Shown here piece by piece: positions 1-8,033 of a stretch of 36,520 bases of DNA. A program made the translations under genes and the position numbers. The notes under the pieces were generated by a model. It did no database searches. It worked only from the letters and a program-made list of their open reading frames with translations, and had not been told where the DNA came from. Origin of the DNA: Myxococcales bacterium (GTDB lineage Bacteria > Myxococcota_A > Polyangia > Polyangiales > Polyangiaceae); contig JAEUKG010001105.1 of assembly GCA_016794325.1 (NCBI GenBank), positions 1-36,520 of the forward strand, read 5' to 3'. Positions within the stretch are counted from its first letter, which is position 1. Each line of letters begins with the position of its first letter.

Positions 1-621
1 GGCGTGGATCGCCTGGGCCACGAGCTCCTTGCCGCTGCCGCTCTCGCCGAGGACGAGCACGTGCGCGTCGCGCGGCGCGACGAACGCGCACTGGTCGCGC
101 AGAGTCCACGCGACCGGGCTCTCGCCGACCAAGCCGTGCGCGTCGGCCTCGCCGAACGCGAACGCGGGCGCGGGCAAGCTCCGCAGCGGCGTGAGCTTGC
201 GCGGGCGCTCGATCCGCACGAAGACGATCTGCCCTCGGACCTCGACGCAGTCGCCGAGCGCGAGCGAGACCTCCGGCCGCGCCTGCCCTTCGCCGTCCAA
301 GAGCGGGCGCTTCCCGAGGTTCTTGATCCACAGCTCGGCGCCGGCCGGTCGGAGCTCGAGCTGGACGCGCGAGAGCCCCGAGAGGGTGATCGACGCGGTG
401 TCCTTGGTGTCGTACGGCCGCTGACGGGCGAGGAGGACGCGCGGCAGCGGGTCTTCCCCCGAGGGCTCCCCCCGGCCGAAGACGCGCGGCTCGTCGTCGA
501 GGAGGAGCACCTCGCCCACGCGCGAAGGGTCCGCGCACCACGCCACCGCGAGCGCCATCCCCGCCTTCGCGGCCCCGCCCGGACGCGCGTCGTTGGTCTC
601 GTCGGTCGTGTCGGCGGACAT
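1..621 (-). CDS. FHA domain sigma-54-dependent transcriptional activator (partial, 3' end outside window)
   Basis: Partial gene: 207 N-terminal residues are present and the frame runs off the window edge. Residues about 35-135 look like an FHA domain (RVFGRGE at 46-52, an SRVQ in place of the usual SRxH at 84-87, then an NLGKRPLLDG turn at 101). FHA domains normally bind phosphothreonine peptides. A Walker A motif GESGSGKE follows at 192-199, the hallmark start of a sigma-54 AAA+ ATPase domain. By family knowledge it should go on to a GAFTGA loop and a Fis-type HTH, not visible here. The ATG overlaps the stop of the upstream TPR/PEGA-like gene as ATGA, so translation is coupled. A Ser/Thr kinase lies two genes upstream in the same operon and is the obvious candidate input (inference). 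The FHA His is replaced by Gln, so phosphopeptide binding may be altered. Confidence 0.88.
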   Translation of the reverse strand, partial: MSADTTDETNDARPGGAAKAGMALAVAWCADPSRVGEVLLLDDEPRVFGRGEPSGEDPLPRVLLARQRPYDTKDTASITLSGLSRVQLELRPAGAELWIKNLGKRPLLDGEGQARPEVSLALGDCVEVRGQIVFVRIERPRKLTPLRSLPAPAFAFGEADAHGLVGESPVAWTLRDQCAFVAPRDAHVLVLGESGSGKELVAQAIHA

Positions 622-1571
622 CAGAACGTGCCCAGTAGCACGTTCCGTACCGCCGCCGAGCGCGGGGCGGTGAAGTGCGCGACGAAGCCGCCGATCGCGG
701 CGAGCGCGCCCACCCCGATCGCCACGTTGGCGGTCCAAGCGAGCGTGCGGGCGGTGCTCATCGCGCGCACGCCCTCGGCGTCGCACGTGGTCGGGGTCGG
801 GCAGTGATCGTCGCTCACCCCCTTGCTGGCGAGCGCGACCGCGCCGACGACGAGGCCCGCCGCCGCCGCCACCCCGCCGCCGATCCAGAGCCCCGTCGCG
901 AGGGGCCGCCCGTCGCTCCCCGGCGCGGCCCCGGGAGACGGTGGTGGGGTCGTCGCTCGCGGGGGAGGGGCCGCGGGGAGCGCCGCGAGCGCGGGCACGT
1001 CGATGGTGACGCGCGCCGAGTCCGCGGTGACGACGAAGGGGTGCGTCCACGGCGCGTGGCCGGGCGCGCTCGCCTCGAGGGTGTGCGAGCCGGCGTCCAT
1101 CGGCAACGCGCTCCGCCACGACGTGGCGCCGAGCTTGGTCCCGTCGAGCTTGATCTCGAGGCCGGGGGTGGCGCCGGCGACGCGGAGCTCGAGCCTGGGT
1201 ATCCGAGGTTGGATAGCCGCGAGCCGCTCGCGGACGAGGGCCTCGCGGTCCTTGCGCCCGTCGCGCACCGCGGCCCCGAGGGCGTCGGCGTAGGTCGCGT
1301 ACGCCGAGGCGAGCTGCCCCTGATTCTCCAAACATGACGCGAGGTTGAGCAGGGTCCCCCCGGCGGGGTCGAGGCGCTGGCTCTCGGCGAGCTTGGGGCA
1401 CGCCTCGTCGAAGTGGCCCGCGGCCATCAGCGCCACGGCCTCGTCGAAGAGCACCTGCGCGAGCGCGCCGGTGCGCGCGTCGGGGCTCTGCGCCTCGGCT
1501 CGGGACGCGATCGTCGCGAGCCCGCACACCGCGAGGGCGGCGATGCGGGCGCGGGCGCTACCTCCGTTCAT
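621..1571 (-). CDS. Exported TPR/PEGA-like membrane protein
   Basis: 316 aa. An N-terminal signal-like segment (residues 8-27, ending AEA before QSPD) is followed by a helical TPR-like region at about 38-125 (FDEAVALMAAGHFDEACPK, then LNLASCLENQG), which usually mediates protein contacts. A PEGA-like beta segment follows at about 128-195 (LELRVAG, LEIKLDGTKLG, GSHTLEASAPGH), then a Pro-rich linker. Two hydrophobic helices at about 226-248 and 281-303 would sit in the membrane. The TPR-PEGA-TM layout next to a Ser/Thr kinase is common in myxobacteria, though function is unknown. The start overlaps the end of the kinase gene by 14 bp and its stop overlaps the next gene, so the three genes form one operon. 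I infer an envelope-associated partner of the kinase. Confidence 0.85.
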   Translation of the reverse strand: MNGGSARARIAALAVCGLATIASRAEAQSPDARTGALAQVLFDEAVALMAAGHFDEACPKLAESQRLDPAGGTLLNLASCLENQGQLASAYATYADALGAAVRDGRKDREALVRERLAAIQPRIPRLELRVAGATPGLEIKLDGTKLGATSWRSALPMDAGSHTLEASAPGHAPWTHPFVVTADSARVTIDVPALAALPAAPPPRATTPPPSPGAAPGSDGRPLATGLWIGGGVAAAAGLVVGAVALASKGVSDDHCPTPTTCDAEGVRAMSTARTLAWTANVAIGVGALAAIGGFVAHFTAPRSAAVRNVLLGTF

Positions 1572-2775
1572 GCGTGAGGATCATGCCAGATGCGGGCGGC
1601 GTCGGGGTAGCCCCGCCGTCGCGCGGAGCCACGGCCTCGGGGGCGATCGGGCGCGCGGCTTGCGCGCTCGTGGGGCCCGCCGACGTCGCGTGCGTGGCCG
1701 TCGCCGGGGCGTCGCTCGAGGTTGCGGCGCTCGCGCGGAGCGGCGCGTCGGCGAAGACGACCACCGAGGTGGTGCTCGCGAAGGGAGCGGCGGCCCGGGC
1801 CGCGCTCGTCGGCGGAGCTCCTCCGAGGGCGAGCCCCGCGATCGCGGCCGCGACCGCCGCCGCGCCTCCCGCGGCCGCGAGGTACGTCGCGCGCGGCGAG
1901 CGCGCCCGCCCGTCGCGCGCGTCCTCGAGCGCGCGCTTCACGTCGCCGAGCGCCGGTCGGGCGGCGCGGTCGCGCGAGAGCATCCGCATCACGCAGCGCG
2001 CGAGCCCCTCCGGCACCTCGGGCGCGACCTTCGAGAGGTGCGCGATCGCGTCGTCGGTCGTGATCGCCTTGAGCACCTGCCCGACCGACTCCCCGCGGGT
2101 GGGGACGACGCCCGCGAGCGCCTCGTACAGCGTCACCCCCAGCGACCACACGTCCGCGCGGCCGTCGACGTCGCTCTCGGCGTAGAGCTGCTCCGGCGCC
2201 ATGTAGAAGCTCGTGCCGAGCACCTCGCCGGTGGTGGTGAGCGGCTGGGCCGCGGTCGGCTCCTCCGCGCGCGCGAGCTTGGCCACGCCGAAGTCGAGCA
2301 CCTTCACGACCCCGCCGGGGCACAAGAACACGTTGTCGGGCTTGAGGTCGCGATGCACCACCCCGACCGCGTGAGCGGCCTCGACGGCGGCCACGATCTG
2401 GAGGGCGATCGGCGCGAGCGCGCGCGCCGGCAGCTTGCCGTCGCGCCGCAGGAGCTCCGCGAGCGTCTCGCCCTCGAGGAGGTCCATCACCAAGAACGGC
2501 AGCCCGCTCTCGAGGGCGCCCACGTCGTGGATCGTCGCGACGTTGTCGTGGCGCACCGTCGCCGCGGCGCGGGCCTCGCGCAGGATGCGCGCGTGGCTTC
2601 GCGAGTCGCTCGCGCGCTCGGGGCTCAAGAACTTCAGCGCCACCGGCTTCTGGGTGACGAGGTGCGTCGCCGCCCACACCTCGCCCATTCCGCCGGAGCC
2701 GACGCGCCGCTCGAGCCGGAAGCGATCCCCGGCGACGAGGCCTGGGTGGAGCTCCTCGGATACGACTTCCAGCAT
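1558..2775 (-). CDS. Hanks-type Ser/Thr protein kinase with one membrane helix
   Basis: 405 aa from the chosen ATG. All catalytic motifs are intact: Gly loop GSGGMGEVW (26-34), VALKF with K48, HRDLKPDN with catalytic D143, DFG at 161-163, and MAPEQ at 192-196. A hydrophobic stretch at about 298-320 predicts one membrane helix, followed by an Ala/Pro/Thr-rich tail with no recognisable sensor domain. It should be an active cytoplasmic kinase anchored in the inner membrane. In-frame starts at 2793 (ATG) and 2844 are possible; I prefer 2775 because a TATCAT hexamer at 2792-2797 would place the transcript start just upstream of it. First gene of an operon with a TPR/PEGA-like protein and an FHA-sigma54 activator, so phospho-signalling to transcription is a reasonable inference. 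Confidence 0.92.
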   Translation of the reverse strand: MLEVVSEELHPGLVAGDRFRLERRVGSGGMGEVWAATHLVTQKPVALKFLSPERASDSRSHARILREARAAATVRHDNVATIHDVGALESGLPFLVMDLLEGETLAELLRRDGKLPARALAPIALQIVAAVEAAHAVGVVHRDLKPDNVFLCPGGVVKVLDFGVAKLARAEEPTAAQPLTTTGEVLGTSFYMAPEQLYAESDVDGRADVWSLGVTLYEALAGVVPTRGESVGQVLKAITTDDAIAHLSKVAPEVPEGLARCVMRMLSRDRAARPALGDVKRALEDARDGRARSPRATYLAAAGGAAAVAAAIAGLALGGAPPTSAARAAAPFASTTSVVVFADAPLRASAATSSDAPATATHATSAGPTSAQAARPIAPEAVAPRDGGATPTPPASGMILTHERR

Positions 2776-2791
2776 GGCGACGCGGAGTGTC

Positions 2792-2797
2792 ATGATA
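2792..2797 (-). promoter_or_regulatory. Possible -10 element of the kinase operon
   Basis: On the minus strand this reads TATCAT, 16 nt before the ATG at 2775. It fits TANNNT but spacing is longer than in the start-adjacent set elsewhere in the window, and no -35 box is evident. Confidence 0.3.
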
Positions 2798-2806
2798 GGA
2801 GAGGGG

Positions 2807-3820
2807 GTGATCCACGAGCAAGCGATGCTCCGCTCCACCCGCACGAACCGAGCGCGCCTGGCGGCGCTCCTCGCCCTCGCGAGCGTGGCGTTGGGCGTCG
2901 GGTGTCACCTCGTGATCGGCGTCGAGGAGCGCTCCCAGGGCGACGTCGACGCTTCGACGCGCGACGCGGACGCGCGCGACGACGCGGAGGTGGGGCCCGG
3001 GCCCGCCGACGGAGGGTCGGACGGGCGCGAGGGCTGCGACCTCGCAAAGCCCTTCGGTACGCCGGCGCCGCTCTCCGCGCTCAACTCCGTCGACGGCGAG
3101 TTCGGGGCGACGCTGTCGGTCGACGAGCTCGAGATCTTCTACACCACCACCGCGACCGGCCGCGCCGTGGTCCACCGCGCCGTCCGGCGCAAGCGCACCG
3201 ACCCCTTCGACCCTGGCGCGGTCGTCGCCGAGCTGGCGACGATCCCGCCGCCGCACTGGAGCGTGGCGCTCGGCCGGGACGACAACGAGATCTTCGTGAC
3301 CGGAAGGAGCCCTCCGCGCGACATCTACCGGGCGACGCGCCCGCGTCGCGACGCGCCGTTCAGCGGCGCGGTGCGCGTGGCCTTCGAGGGTTGGGACGCA
3401 GGCGCAGCCGAGGAGCAGGTGTTCGCCAGCGCCGCCGGGCAGCTCTACCTCGGCGTCCAGCAGGGCCCGCAGTTCGACCTCTATGTCGCGCCGCCGGACG
3501 ACGCCGGCGGCAACCTCGCCCCCGTGCCGCTCGTCTTCTTCAACACGACGGGGGCGAGCGAGGCCTGGCCCGTCCAGTCGTTCGACGGTCTCACCTTCTA
3601 CTACTCCTCGGGGGACGGGATCTCCGAGGAGATCTTGCAGTCGCGGCGCTCCAACGTGGCCACGCCGTTCCCCGCGGGGACGGCGCTGACCTTCCCCGCG
3701 TCTCCGCGCAAGCACCCGCTGTGGCTCTCCCCCGACGGCTGCCGGCTCTATCTCTCGCAGGATAACGTGCCGGGCGGCGGCGGAGGCGCCGACCTCTTCG
3801 TCGCCGAGCGCCCGCCGTGA
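2807..3820 (+). CDS. PD40/TolB-like beta-propeller lipoprotein
   Basis: 337 aa. A signal peptide with Arg-rich n-region and hydrophobic core ends in a lipobox (LGVGC), so the mature protein should be lipid-anchored. Right after the Cys comes an Asp/Ala/Gly-rich tether (DVDASTRDADARDDAE and onward). The rest shows repeated propeller-like strands of the PD40 type (SVDELEIFYTT, GRDDNEIFVTG, SFDGLTFYYSS, SPDGCRLYLSQ), typical of six- or seven-bladed WD40-like domains. No enzyme motif seen. The GTG at 2807 has AGGAG five bases upstream; an ATG at 2825 also gives a good signal peptide. Divergent from the kinase operon. Role is probably binding or scaffolding at the envelope. Confidence 0.85.
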   Translation: MIHEQAMLRSTRTNRARLAALLALASVALGVGCHLVIGVEERSQGDVDASTRDADARDDAEVGPGPADGGSDGREGCDLAKPFGTPAPLSALNSVDGEFGATLSVDELEIFYTTTATGRAVVHRAVRRKRTDPFDPGAVVAELATIPPPHWSVALGRDDNEIFVTGRSPPRDIYRATRPRRDAPFSGAVRVAFEGWDAGAAEEQVFASAAGQLYLGVQQGPQFDLYVAPPDDAGGNLAPVPLVFFNTTGASEAWPVQSFDGLTFYYSSGDGISEEILQSRRSNVATPFPAGTALTFPASPRKHPLWLSPDGCRLYLSQDNVPGGGGGADLFVAERPP

Positions 3821-3860
3821 GCGCCCTCCGGGCGCCCGCCCACCGCCCACCGCCCGCGCC

Positions 3861-3883
3861 CGCGCCTGGGCTCGCCCAGCGCG
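3861..3883 (+). terminator. GC-rich hairpin after propeller lipoprotein gene
   Basis: CTGGGC-TC-GCCCAG with flanking CGCG on both sides forms a strong stem-loop 40 bp after the stop codon. A smaller hairpin (GCGCCC-TCC-GGGCGC) lies just after the stop. There is no T-run, so intrinsic termination is only possible, not shown. Confidence 0.35.
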
Positions 3884-3937
3884 CCCCTGCGCCGTGGCAC
3901 GACCCCTGCTGAGAGACCCCGCATCGGGAGGTCTACG

Positions 3938-4525
3938 ATGGTCGCCAATCGGAGCGGATGGGTGGTGGCGGGGGTGGTCGCGTGTGCGATGTTCGGCGGC
4001 GCGCGCGACGCGTCGGCGGTGCAGGGGGCCGAGTGGGAGATCCGGAGCGGGGGTGTGCTCGTCGGGATGGGAGACGCCGAGAACCGCACCAACAACACCG
4101 CGGCGGTGTGGTGCACGGGCACCGCGTGGCAGGCGACGGCGAAGTCCGTCCCCTACTTCTTCACGAGGAGCGGCGACTACACCAAAGACGTCGCCATCTA
4201 CCAGGAGAAGCGCGCGCCGAACGGCGACCCGAAGGTGGAGCTCTACGCGACGCTCAAGGCCAACGGTCGCCTCGAGCTCCCGAACGGGAACCGGCGCGCG
4301 ATCATCCAACAGGAGGTCGGCGGCGGGGGCACCACCTACAAGACCACGTTCCGCGAGGAGTTCGGCGCGCTCCAAGGCTACGTGTACTGGTCGCCGGTGC
4401 CCGGGAGCTCGGGCTTCTACGACGCCAAAGACAAGAAGATCGGGACGTTCGGCAGCAAGATCGACCGCGACATGCGCATGCTCGCGCTCTTCTACTTCCT
4501 CGTGTACCCGGGCTACTGCACGTAG
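3938..4525 (+). CDS. Small secreted protein of unknown function
   Basis: 195 aa. A Sec signal peptide (hydrophobic VVAGVVACAMFGG, cleavage likely after DASA at residue 27) leads into a mature domain of about 168 residues. It has alternating short beta-type segments, two cysteines (C59 in VWCTG and one next to the C-terminus in GYCT) that could form a disulfide, and no catalytic motif I recognise. The start is well supported by GGGAGG about seven bases upstream of the ATG, a proper Shine-Dalgarno in contrast to many neighbours. It sits among exported proteins but appears separately transcribed. Function unknown; periplasmic or extracellular by signal. Confidence 0.8.
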   Translation: MVANRSGWVVAGVVACAMFGGARDASAVQGAEWEIRSGGVLVGMGDAENRTNNTAAVWCTGTAWQATAKSVPYFFTRSGDYTKDVAIYQEKRAPNGDPKVELYATLKANGRLELPNGNRRAIIQQEVGGGGTTYKTTFREEFGALQGYVYWSPVPGSSGFYDAKDKKIGTFGSKIDRDMRMLALFYFLVYPGYCT

Positions 4526-4563
4526 GCGGCCGGGCCGGGCCGCCGCCGACGGCGCGGGGTTTT
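4525..4563 (+). terminator. Candidate terminator hairpin with distal T-run
   Basis: GGCGGCC (4525-4531) pairs with GGCCGCC (4538-4544) around a 6-nt loop directly at the stop codon. A second short stem (GCCG/CGGC) and then TTTT at 4560-4563 follow. The T-run is not adjacent to the main stem, so this is a moderate call. The same T-run borders the next gene's -10. Confidence 0.35.
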
Positions 4564-4565
4564 GC

Positions 4566-4571
4566 TATCCT
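4566..4571 (+). promoter_or_regulatory. Start-adjacent -10 element TATCCT
   Basis: TATCCT preceded by GC lies 5 nt before the ATG at 4577. Transcription would begin at or next to the start codon, so the mRNA is probably leaderless. No -35 box visible. Confidence 0.55.
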
Positions 4572-4576
4572 GAGGC

Positions 4577-5482
4577 ATGCGCTTGTCTCGCTTCGCCCTC
4601 GCCGCGTCCGCCGTCACCGCCGTCGTCGCCACCGTCGTCGCCTGCTCGAGCGACCCCGATCCGCCCGCGAAGAAGGCGCCGTTCGGCTGCTGCGAAGAGG
4701 CCGCCCCTCCGCGGTGCACGCGCATCGCGTTCGGTCGCGCCAAGCGCACCGCGGACGACACGTGCATCGACGCGCGCGACGGCGCGATCCCCGATCCGAA
4801 CGCCCCCGGCTGGACCCAGGAGGTCGACGCCGACGGCTGCAAGAAGTGGGTCCCAGCCCCGGGGACGAAGACGATCGCCTGCGGCGGCGCCGATGGCGGC
4901 CTCGACGGCGGGGCGGACGCGCCGGCCGACGCGCCGTTCGACGCGCCGCCGACGCCGGGCCTGTACGTCGCGATCTGCCGCACGGTCGTCGGCGCGAGCG
5001 ACGCCAACGACCTCCGCTTCTGGGTCGACGCCGCGGTCGCGTCGCCCGCCTCCGACGCCGGAGGCGGTGAGGCCGGCGCCGACTCCTCGATCACGCTCGT
5101 CATGACCCCGCTCGTCGGGTGGAAGGCGGGCGCGCCCGCACCCCCCGCGACGGTCACCGCGTCGCTCAAGCTCGGGGCGCCGGTGACGGCGACGAGCCCG
5201 GTCGCCGCCAACAAGGTGTATCGTGCATCTTTCGGAGCAGCGACCCTCCTCGCCGACGCGAACAGCATCTCCGGGCGCGAGCTCGTCTTCTCCGAGCTCA
5301 CCCTCGACGGGACGTTCTCGGGGCTCGGCAAGGGCTTCTGCGGGCAGCTGTCGGCGAAGCTCACCCAGCCCGTCGCCCTGGAGCTGAAGGGCGACCAGAA
5401 CACGTGCCTCTTCTTCCCGACCTCCGAGGGCGCCCCGCTGCCGGAGCCCGCGCCCGCCGACTTCGTGTGCGCGCTCCCCTGA
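4577..5482 (+). CDS. Cys-rich lipoprotein, unknown function
   Basis: 301 aa. Signal peptide and lipobox (VVAC, C23) predict a lipid-anchored envelope protein. The N-terminal half is rich in cysteines (FGCCEE, PRCTR, DTCID, DGCKKW) and includes a WTQEVDADGCKKWVP stretch; a Gly/Asp/Ala spacer (DGGLDGGADAPADAP) at about 97-113 links to a C-terminal half with more cysteines (ICRTV, FCGQL, TCLFF, FVCALP), consistent with disulfide-stabilised exported domains. No recognised catalytic motif. Start placed by a -10 hexamer five bases upstream. The internal Asp/Ala linker is like those after the lipobox in neighbouring lipoproteins. Confidence 0.8.
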   Translation: MRLSRFALAASAVTAVVATVVACSSDPDPPAKKAPFGCCEEAAPPRCTRIAFGRAKRTADDTCIDARDGAIPDPNAPGWTQEVDADGCKKWVPAPGTKTIACGGADGGLDGGADAPADAPFDAPPTPGLYVAICRTVVGASDANDLRFWVDAAVASPASDAGGGEAGADSSITLVMTPLVGWKAGAPAPPATVTASLKLGAPVTATSPVAANKVYRASFGAATLLADANSISGRELVFSELTLDGTFSGLGKGFCGQLSAKLTQPVALELKGDQNTCLFFPTSEGAPLPEPAPADFVCALP

Positions 5483-5545
5483 GCGCCGATCGCTCGCCGA
5501 CCCGATTTCGTTGAGACGCCTGCGACATGTGGGTGTCACGGGGTC

Positions 5546-8017
5546 ATGAGGCCTCGCGTCGCGCTGCTCGTCCTCGTCTCGTCGTTCGCCTGCGGGGAGG
5601 GGTCGGCGCCCACCGCCGGCTCGGAGCCGCCGCTCGCGCCGCCGAAGGAGCCGGGCGGCGAGGTCGGCGCGCGCCGGGTGTGGGTGGCGACGGACCCGGG
5701 CCTCGGCGCGCCGCTGCGACGCCGCGTCCTCGATCACCTGCGCGCACGGTACGGCGCGGGCGTCACCGAGGTCGACCCCACGCGCGTCCCCGCCGTCGGT
5801 CCGAGCGACGTCACGATCGGGCTCGGCGACACCGCCCTCACCCGCGAGCTCGTCTCGGCCGCGGACGTCGCCTCCCTCCCGTCGGAGGGCTTCGTCCTCC
5901 GGGCCGACGCTACCGGACGGCGGATCGCGGTCGACGGCCGCGACGGACGCGCGCGCGACCGCCGCGGGGTCGCGTTCGGCGCGTACGCGCTCCTCGAGCG
6001 GCTCGGCCAGCGATTCCTCCACCCCCTCGCGCCGTCGCCCGCCGCCGGTGACCCGCCGGTGCTCGCGTCGCTCGACGTTCGCGAGTCGCCGCGCTGGCGG
6101 CTCCGGGGGCTCCAGCTCCACACCATGCACCCGACCGAGCTCGCCGACATGCTCAACGGGTGGGGCCCCGGCGGGCCCGACGACGAGGCCGGCTTTCGCG
6201 CCACCCTCGACGAGTGGGAGCGCTTCCTCGAGTGGATGGTGGCGAACCGCCAGAACCACGTGCACTGGGTGCTGCTCGAGGCCGACTCCTGGGCGACGTT
6301 CGCCCAGAGCCCGACGCGGCAGGCGCGCCTCGCCGAGCTCGTGTCGCGCGCGCACGGCTTCGGCGTCGAGGTGGGGATCGACGTGCCGATCGCGCTCCAG
6401 CAGCAGCACACGTTCCGCCTCCTCACCAAGCAGGGCGAGCTCGGCGACGAGCTCGCGCAGATCCGCGCGCGCGTCGACTGGCTCATGGCCGCGGGCTTCG
6501 ACTACCTCGCCACCGAAAACGGCACGACCGAGTTCACCCACCCGCCGCCGGCCCGCATGTTGGCGTGGATGAGCGAGCTCGCGCGCCACCTCGACGAGCG
6601 GCACGGCAAGCCCTCGTTCATCAAGATCCACGCGTCCACCGGCCAGTCGGCCGCCGGCTACCCCGACCCGCGGACCGGCGCGCCGATCAACTTCAACTTC
6701 CTCCCGCACTTCGCCGACCCGCGCCTCGGGATCATGCCCCACACCGTCCAGCACTACGGCCTCGACGATCGCGCGCCGACCTACGGGAACAAGGATTTCG
6801 CGTACATGCGCGACTTCCTCCGCTACGAGGTCGGTCGCCGGCCGGTGGTGTGGCACCCCGAGACCGCGTATTGGGTGAGCTTCGACGTCGACGTCCCTCT
6901 ATTCCTTCCGGTATATGCCGAGCGGCGGGTGCACGACCTGCGGCTCCTCGCCGCCGACGAGCGGAGCGGGCTCATGAACGGCGGCGGCCGGATGGACGGC
7001 CAGATGACGTTCTCGAGCGGCTGGGAGTGGGGCTACTGGCTGAACGACGTGGTGACGGCGCGCGCGTCGTGGGACCCCCACGAGGAGGCGCCGAGCGACG
7101 ACGCCGCCCTCCGCGCGATCCTCGAGCCGCTGTTCGCCCCTGCCGGCGCGACGAGCGGGCGCCTCGTCGACGCCGTCGCCGCCGCCGCGAAGTCGCAGAA
7201 GGCGCTGCTCATCGACGGGACGGTGGGCGGCGTGACCCCCGCGAACCCCGAGCGGCGCAACGGCCAGGCGTACCTCCAGGGCTTCGAGGCGTGGGACGAC
7301 GTGAGCGCCCTCGGCGCGGCCATCCCCGGCCTCGGGGCCGCGCAGATGACGCAGCCCGCGCGCCTCGGCCTGGTCGAGATGCGCACGCCCATCCACCCGC
7401 CGCCTCGCTACACCGGCGAGGTCGAGCCGCTGCTCGCGGCGATGGACGCCGACTTCGGGGCCCGGGCCGACGCGATGGAGGCGATCGCGAGAGACACGAC
7501 GGGGCCGCTCGCCGCGCTCGCGAAGGAGCTCGCGGACGCCGCGCGCGTCACCGCGCTTCGGGCTCGCCAGGTCCACGGCTTGTACGACTACGTCGACGGG
7601 ATCGGCCCCGCGTCGCCGGGCCGCTTCGCGCGCCTCGCCGTCGCGCGCAAGGCGCTCGACGACGCGGCGGTCGTCGTCAAGCGCCGCGAGGCGGAGTACC
7701 GCGTGCCGCTCGTGCGCGTCGCCGGGTGGAGGAGGAACCCGACGTCGTACCCCTTCGGCTATCTCTGGACGGTGCACACGCTCCACTACCTCTGGCGCGA
7801 CGAGGGCAAGGCCGTCGACGCGCCCCGGAGCCCTTGCTACCTGAACGTCCTCAACATCGCCGACATCGGGATGGGCGAGGGGATCGCGACCGACGGCGGG
7901 CGCGCGCTCCGGAGCGCCCTCGACGCCGCGGGGATGGGCGATCGCTACGCCGAGTGCGCGTCCGAGCCCGCCAGCGAGCCCGTCTACCCTCCCGACGGGC
8001 TCCGGACGCGTCCTTGA
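5546..8017 (+). CDS. Glycosidase-like lipoprotein (GH20/GH67-type N-domain plus barrel)
   Basis: 823 aa. A short signal peptide ends in a lipobox-like SSFAC (C16). Residues about 45-165 resemble the alpha/beta domain before the barrel in GH20, GH67, GH84 and GH115 enzymes, most clearly the segment VAFGAYALLERLGQRFLHP. From about 190 a TIM-barrel-like region follows with His-Trp-rich strands (QNHVHWVLLEADSW, GVEVGIDVPIAL, DYLATENGTTEF, SFIKIHAST, PVVWHPETAYW). A helical C-terminal region follows. This suggests a surface or periplasmic enzyme acting on uronic-acid or hexosamine glycans, but I cannot assign catalytic residues or substrate. Stand-alone gene; ATG at 5546 has no clear Shine-Dalgarno. 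Alternative: a non-catalytic sugar-binding protein of the same fold. Confidence 0.72.
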   Translation: MRPRVALLVLVSSFACGEGSAPTAGSEPPLAPPKEPGGEVGARRVWVATDPGLGAPLRRRVLDHLRARYGAGVTEVDPTRVPAVGPSDVTIGLGDTALTRELVSAADVASLPSEGFVLRADATGRRIAVDGRDGRARDRRGVAFGAYALLERLGQRFLHPLAPSPAAGDPPVLASLDVRESPRWRLRGLQLHTMHPTELADMLNGWGPGGPDDEAGFRATLDEWERFLEWMVANRQNHVHWVLLEADSWATFAQSPTRQARLAELVSRAHGFGVEVGIDVPIALQQQHTFRLLTKQGELGDELAQIRARVDWLMAAGFDYLATENGTTEFTHPPPARMLAWMSELARHLDERHGKPSFIKIHASTGQSAAGYPDPRTGAPINFNFLPHFADPRLGIMPHTVQHYGLDDRAPTYGNKDFAYMRDFLRYEVGRRPVVWHPETAYWVSFDVDVPLFLPVYAERRVHDLRLLAADERSGLMNGGGRMDGQMTFSSGWEWGYWLNDVVTARASWDPHEEAPSDDAALRAILEPLFAPAGATSGRLVDAVAAAAKSQKALLIDGTVGGVTPANPERRNGQAYLQGFEAWDDVSALGAAIPGLGAAQMTQPARLGLVEMRTPIHPPPRYTGEVEPLLAAMDADFGARADAMEAIARDTTGPLAALAKELADAARVTALRARQVHGLYDYVDGIGPASPGRFARLAVARKALDDAAVVVKRREAEYRVPLVRVAGWRRNPTSYPFGYLWTVHTLHYLWRDEGKAVDAPRSPCYLNVLNIADIGMGEGIATDGGRALRSALDAAGMGDRYAECASEPASEPVYPPDGLRTRP

Positions 8018-8033
8018 GCGCTCCGTCGCGGCG

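Noticed and set aside
1568-4375. Minus-strand frame of about 935 codons
   Set aside because: Shadow of the kinase in another frame and antisense to the plus-strand lipoprotein and secreted protein; composition is Arg/Ala/Gly-rich without motifs.
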